A DNA stretch of 64,000 nt from Methylobacterium sp. (GTDB lineage: Bacteria > Pseudomonadota > Alphaproteobacteria > Rhizobiales > Beijerinckiaceae): contig JADCBP010000004.1 of the NCBI GenBank assembly GCA_020253445.1, forward strand, positions 186,001-250,000, read 5' to 3'. The notes beneath the pieces are model-generated. The model made no database searches. It saw only the letters and a list, made by a program, of their open reading frames with translations, and had not been told where the DNA came from. Shown here in pieces: positions 59,679 to 64,000 of the stretch (position 1 is the first letter of the stretch; each line of letters opens with the position of its first letter). Position numbers and translations under genes: made by a program.

Positions 59679-60938
59679 ATGAGCGACTTCACGCCGAAAT
59701 CCGATTTCCTCGCCACGCTCATCGAGCGGGGCTATGTGCATCAGGCTTCCGATTTCGCCGGGCTCGATTCGCTGGCGGCCAGGGGCGAGATCGTCGCCTA
59801 TGTAGGCTATGATTGCACCGCGCCGAGCCTGCATATCGGCCATCTCATCTCGATCATGATGCTCTCCTGGCTCCAGCGCACCGGCAACAAGCCGATTCCG
59901 CTGATGGGCGGCGGCACGACGCGCGTGGGCGACCCCTCGGGCAAGGACGAGACGCGCAAGATCCTGACCATCGAGCAGATCGACGCCAACAAGGAAGAAA
60001 TCAAGAAGACCTTTTCAAGCTTCCTCACCTTTGGCGCGGGCCAATCCGACGCCGTGATGGTCGACAATGCGGAATGGCTCGCGCCTCTGAATTACATCGC
60101 CTTCCTGCGCGATGTGGGCCGGCACTTCTCGGTCAACCGCATGCTCTCGATGGACAGCGTGAAGCTCCGCCTCGAGCGCGAGAGCGAACTTTCCTTCATT
60201 GAATTCAACTACATGCTGCTCCAATCCTACGATTTCGTGGAACTCGCCAAGCGCTATGGCTGCAACCTGCAGATGGGCGGCTCGGACCAGTGGGGCAACA
60301 TCGTTTCGGGGATCGATCTCGGGCGCCGCATGGGCACGCACCAGCTCTACGCGCTGACATGCCCGCTCCTCACCACGGCCTCCGGGGCCAAGATGGGCAA
60401 GACGGCCAGCGGCGCGGTATGGCTGAACGAAGATCAGCTCCCGGCCTATGATTACTGGCAATACTGGCGGAATACCGAGGATGCGGATGTCGGCCGCTTC
60501 CTGAAGCTCTTCACCTTCCTGCCCATGGGCGAGATCAATCGCCTTTCGGCGCTGGGCGGCGCGGAGATCAACGAGGCAAAGAAGGTGCTCGCCACGGAAG
60601 CCACGGCCCTTGTGCGGGGCCGCGCGGCGGCGGAAGCCGCAGCCGAGACCGCCCGCCGCGCCTTCGAACTCGGCGAGACCGCGACCTCGCTCCCCACGGT
60701 GGCGATCGTCTCGGGCGAGGTCGAAGCCGGCCTCGGCGTGCTCACGGCCTTCGTGAAGGCCGGGCTCGTCTCCGGCACGGGCGAAGCCCGCCGGCAGATC
60801 GAGGGTGGCGGGCTGAAAGTCAATGACGTCACGGTCAGCGATCCGCGCGCGGCACTCTCGCGGGCCGATTTCAATGCGGATGGCGTGGCGAAACTTTCGC
60901 TCGGCAAGAAGAAGCACATCCTGCTGAAGCTCGCCTGA
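59679..60938 (+). CDS. tyrS: Tyrosyl-tRNA synthetase
   Basis: Class I synthetase, 419 residues. The HIGH motif is LHIGH (51-55), the KMSKS equivalent is KMGKT (238-242), and DQWGN (203-207) with QMGGSD matches the tyrosine pocket. A C-terminal S4-like RNA-binding domain spans about 350-419. It is convergent with the AsmA-like gene, with 3 nt between stops. Confidence 0.96.
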   Translation: MSDFTPKSDFLATLIERGYVHQASDFAGLDSLAARGEIVAYVGYDCTAPSLHIGHLISIMMLSWLQRTGNKPIPLMGGGTTRVGDPSGKDETRKILTIEQIDANKEEIKKTFSSFLTFGAGQSDAVMVDNAEWLAPLNYIAFLRDVGRHFSVNRMLSMDSVKLRLERESELSFIEFNYMLLQSYDFVELAKRYGCNLQMGGSDQWGNIVSGIDLGRRMGTHQLYALTCPLLTTASGAKMGKTASGAVWLNEDQLPAYDYWQYWRNTEDADVGRFLKLFTFLPMGEINRLSALGGAEINEAKKVLATEATALVRGRAAAEAAAETARRAFELGETATSLPTVAIVSGEVEAGLGVLTAFVKAGLVSGTGEARRQIEGGGLKVNDVTVSDPRAALSRADFNADGVAKLSLGKKKHILLKLA

Positions 60939-60941
60939 GCT

Positions 60942-63900
60942 TCAGCGCACCGGCGCGCCTTCACGCTGCACCTCGAACAACTTGCGCAGGATGCCGGGCG
61001 CGATGACACTGAGCGCGTTGGTGCGCAATTGCGGCGCGCTGGCCCGCCCCTGAATGACAAAGGGTAGCGCGAAAAGCCCCTCATATTGCGTGCCGCCGAA
61101 GATCGGCCCGAAAATGGGCACCTGCGCGAAGAGATTGTTCAGCGCATAGGCCGGCACCAGCGCGCCTTTCATGTCGACGCGATCAGCAGCGTAATCGAGC
61201 ACGCCTTCGAGCGTGCCGCCCACCTGCTCGCCCCAAATCACCGCCTCGCGCAATTCGATGCGGCCCGGCCGGCGATCGAAATCGGCGCGCAGCTTGGTGA
61301 AGGCCACCGCGTCCCGCGCGCCCGGAGCCACCAGAGCCTGCGATGGCAGGCGCTGCTGGATGCTGGGATCCGATTTGTATCGCGCGAGCAACGGCTCGCC
61401 CCTGACCAGGAAGTCGCGCATCTGCACCACGCCGCTCTGCCCCTCGCGTCCCACGCGGATATCCGCCGCGAGCCTCCCGCCCTGAGCGCGCGAATAGATG
61501 TCGAGGAAGCGCAGCAATGCCCCGCCATCGGCGCTTGCGATGCGCAGCAACAGCCCTTCCCGCCCGCCTTCCGCGGTCTCGACCATCAGCGCATCGCCTC
61601 CGAACCGGCCGCTCGCCTGCACCCGCGCCAGCATGCCGGCGCGGCGCTGCACCTGCACATCGGCATTGGCGAGAAGTTCCCCCGCAAAGCCGACCAGGAC
61701 AGTCGATTGCAGATCAAGATCGAAATCCGGCGCCCGGCTGTCATCCACCTTGCCGGACTGGATGCCCCGGAGGAATGGCCGCGCGTCGAAGGAATTGCCC
61801 CGCACCGTGATGCGCGTCAGGTTGCGCCGGCGCTCGATGGTCGCCTTGGCATTGTCACCGGGCGAAAGGCGGAACTCCTCGAACTCCGCCTTGTTGAAAC
61901 CGCCATCGCGCTGCAGGTCAATGCGGCCCTTCAGGCTGATGCCGGGCAGATCGACCACGAGATCGCCGAGCAGGACGCGGTCGCCCTTGGCCTCGTAGTC
62001 GAAGGTCACCCGGGCGGGCTGGCCCGCGCGTTTTGAAAAGCCGGGAATGATGCCCTCGATGCGGCTTTCGGTGAGGTCGAGTGTCACGCCCACATCCGGC
62101 GGATCGTTCCGCTCGAAGGTCAGGGTCACGTTAGCCGTGATGGGCCCCGCCAGAGCCGGCCGGAGATCGATGCCGCGGCGCTGCCGCTGGGCCTCGTCCA
62201 GTGTCGCTCGCACGGTGGCAACCGAGGGCTTGTCGCCCTCCGCGCGCCATTCGATCTGTGCCGGCAGGCCGTTCAGCCGGGCATCACCCTTCAGCGTCAG
62301 GGTCGAGCCTCGCCATTGCAGCTGGAACTGGCCCGCTTCCAGCCGCTCGCCGGGCGCGATATTGTTGATCGCGACCTGCCGCAGATCGGCTCGCGCATCG
62401 ATCTTCAGCTCGCGCGGGCCACTGCCCTTCAGCGCAAGCTGCGCCTGGACAAGGCCCTCGACCTGCCCGTCCCCGGCCGCGATGGAAGGTGGAATTGTCG
62501 CGCCGATCGCCAGTCCGGGGCTGGCAATCACGGCCGCGACGCCAGCCAGCGACCCCTTGACCGGCAGGCGCATTTCGAGGATCGGCGGCACGCGATGAAC
62601 ATCGGCAACGCTGAATTCGGATCCTGCGATCGAAACCGGCGCCCCCGCAACCGCCTCCACGAAGCCGCTTTCGACCCGGAGCTGCGCCTTGCGCGCGGAA
62701 CTGCGCCCGGTCACCACCGCTTCACGCACGGGCGGCGCGTCGGAGACCGGCCGGAGCGTCACGCCCTCGAGCCGCCATTCGGCCGAGATCGATTCATCAG
62801 GCAGCGGGCGCTGGCGCCAGGCATCATCGAGCACCTTGCCCGCGAGACGCGAGCGCATGTCGAGGCTCGCGAGCAGACCGGCATCCAGCCGGTCGACCAG
62901 CCATTCGCGAATCTCGATGCTGACGAAGACCGGCCAGAGACGCAGGCCTTTCTCGGCCGGAAAACCGCGCGCAGCGATGCGTGTCGCGATAAGCCCGCCA
63001 TCGGCCAGCGAGAATTCCGCCGAGGCGGTCGCCTCGCCCCCGGAATCGCGCACCAGCAGCCGGTCGAGCAGCACACCCGAGAGATCGCGCGAGATGCGCG
63101 CCTCGAGACCGACCTCCTCGAAGGTGACGGGCTTGCCGCCCGCCTTGTTGGGCTTGACCACGGCGCCCTGCGCCGCAAGGCGCAGGCGCTTGAATTCGCC
63201 CTCGATATCCAGAGTGCCGGCAGCCTTGATATCGGTCTCGCGCGAGCGGAAACGCAAGGCGGGAATATTCATCCGGGGCGAGCCGGCCTCGCCCACGAAT
63301 TCGATGGAAAACTCGTCGAGCCGCAGGGCGGGCACGCCATAGGGCGTGAAATCGAGGGTGCCGCCCCCCATCGCGAAGCGGGCCCGCACCGCTCCGCGCG
63401 TCTGGCCTTCGCCAACGCCCGCATCAAGCTCTGCCTCGAGCCGCAAGGCCGGGTCGACGAAGCCCAGCGGCCAGTCGAGAAGATCCGCGAGCGCGCCAAG
63501 CGCACCCACCTCGGAGCGCAGTTTCAGCCGCCTGTGGCCGTCATGCGCGGGTTCCTTCACGAGGCTCAGCACCAGTGCCTTCGGAGCGGGCCGCGCTGTG
63601 ACGCCAGCCGCGCCCACTGGCCGGGCCCGCGCGATCTGCAGCCGGATCTCGTCGCCCTGACGGCGGATTTCCATGCTGAATGGCACGCCAAACGGAAGCG
63701 GCGCGCCCGCTTCCGTCCGCCTGGCGATGCTGAATCGCGGCACATCGACCGATTCGAGATTGGGCACCCCGGCGATCAGCTCGGCGAGGCCGGCAAGGCT
63801 TTCGAGCCCCATTGCCAGCCGTTCCACGACATCCGGCCCGCCCCCGGGCGGCGGCAGGACGAGATCGACCTGAGACACCGAAAGCCGCTTGGGGTCCATC

Positions 63901-64000
63901 GCGAGCCGGAACATCGAACTGGTGCTGAGATCGAGATCGAGCTGGCCGATGGCCACCGAATAGCCCGCTTTCGGGCTGTCGACCTTCAGACCCGAGAGCG
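60942..64000 (-). CDS. AsmA-like/DUF3971 large envelope protein (partial)
   Basis: At least 1,019 codons are visible and the frame stays open to the window edge, so the N-terminus is missing. The sequence is beta-rich with repetitive blocks such as IDLRPALAGPITANVTL and LPGISLKGRIDL, as in the DUF3971/YhdP/AsmA family of inner-membrane proteins that span the periplasm and are linked to lipid transport and envelope integrity. The C-terminus ends LRKLFEVQREGAPVR after FALPFVIQGRASAPQLRTN, typical of the family. An internal GTG at 63956 is unlikely to be the true start. Confidence 0.85.
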   Translation of the reverse strand, partial: LSGLKVDSPKAGYSVAIGQLDLDLSTSSMFRLAMDPKRLSVSQVDLVLPPPGGGPDVVERLAMGLESLAGLAELIAGVPNLESVDVPRFSIARRTEAGAPLPFGVPFSMEIRRQGDEIRLQIARARPVGAAGVTARPAPKALVLSLVKEPAHDGHRRLKLRSEVGALGALADLLDWPLGFVDPALRLEAELDAGVGEGQTRGAVRARFAMGGGTLDFTPYGVPALRLDEFSIEFVGEAGSPRMNIPALRFRSRETDIKAAGTLDIEGEFKRLRLAAQGAVVKPNKAGGKPVTFEEVGLEARISRDLSGVLLDRLLVRDSGGEATASAEFSLADGGLIATRIAARGFPAEKGLRLWPVFVSIEIREWLVDRLDAGLLASLDMRSRLAGKVLDDAWRQRPLPDESISAEWRLEGVTLRPVSDAPPVREAVVTGRSSARKAQLRVESGFVEAVAGAPVSIAGSEFSVADVHRVPPILEMRLPVKGSLAGVAAVIASPGLAIGATIPPSIAAGDGQVEGLVQAQLALKGSGPRELKIDARADLRQVAINNIAPGERLEAGQFQLQWRGSTLTLKGDARLNGLPAQIEWRAEGDKPSVATVRATLDEAQRQRRGIDLRPALAGPITANVTLTFERNDPPDVGVTLDLTESRIEGIIPGFSKRAGQPARVTFDYEAKGDRVLLGDLVVDLPGISLKGRIDLQRDGGFNKAEFEEFRLSPGDNAKATIERRRNLTRITVRGNSFDARPFLRGIQSGKVDDSRAPDFDLDLQSTVLVGFAGELLANADVQVQRRAGMLARVQASGRFGGDALMVETAEGGREGLLLRIASADGGALLRFLDIYSRAQGGRLAADIRVGREGQSGVVQMRDFLVRGEPLLARYKSDPSIQQRLPSQALVAPGARDAVAFTKLRADFDRRPGRIELREAVIWGEQVGGTLEGVLDYAADRVDMKGALVPAYALNNLFAQVPIFGPIFGGTQYEGLFALPFVIQGRASAPQLRTNALSVIAPGILRKLFEVQREGAPVR

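Overview
This 64 kb window is a high-G+C (mid-60s % by eye) chromosomal segment of an alphaproteobacterium, most likely of the order Hyphomicrobiales (Rhizobiales). The evidence is gene order: tgt-queA-ppi-ppi-coaD near gyrA, divergent ssb/uvrA, yajC-secD-secF, nagZ-scpA-scpB-tatA-tatB-tatC-serS-surE-pcm-nlpD, dgt beside an A-type Fe-S carrier, and a suf operon with the rhizobial layout sufS2-B-C-D-S1-T plus sufA. Regulatory sites agree: an alphaproteobacterial LexA box (GTTC-N7-GTTC) upstream of uvrA, paired GANTC sites before parE, and an Irr-type iron control element before suf. The species cannot be named. No rRNA, tRNA, CRISPR array, prophage or intact transposase was seen.

Layout. 1-4.8 kb: queuosine genes (tgt partial, queA), two cyclophilins, coaD, a HAD phosphatase and a PPK2 polyphosphate kinase. 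4.8-10.2 kb: gyrA, an HD-GYP protein, a MarC-type membrane protein and an Lrp regulator. 10.3-17.5 kb: an exported sulfurtransferase, ssb, uvrA, a DUF1127 protein, a tandem array of terminator hairpins and trmFO. 17.5-23.2 kb: two homologues of mitochondrial complex I assembly factors, secF, secD, yajC and a DUF815 ATPase. 23.2-38.3 kb: a diguanylate cyclase, then a long minus-strand block (argS, SPOR protein, nagZ, scpA, scpB, orphan ABC ATPase, tatABC, serS, surE, pcm, nlpD-like). 38.3-46.7 kb: dgt, erpA-like, phoX, parE and a chemoreceptor. 46.7-49.2 kb: an eroded, repeat-bounded patch with xth and ybbN fragments around an intact OB-fold gene. 49.2-58.7 kb: a DEAD-box helicase and the suf genes. 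58.7-64 kb: an alpha/beta hydrolase, tyrS and a large AsmA-like protein cut by the window end.

How the genes work together. Most of the content is housekeeping. gyrA and parE handle DNA topology, and each has GANTC sites upstream. ssb and uvrA share a divergent region with one LexA box. SecDF-YajC and TatABC handle export, and PhoX carries a twin-arginine signal. The suf operon builds Fe-S clusters under probable iron control.

The most unusual items are: (i) a 92-residue, A+T-rich in-frame insertion in the serS catalytic domain; (ii) an ~0.9 kb segment bounded by direct repeats in which truncated xth and ybbN genes flank an intact OB-fold gene; (iii) five tandem copies of a terminator hairpin after a DUF1127 gene; and (iv) an 18-bp tandem repeat that supplies the stop codons of two convergent genes.
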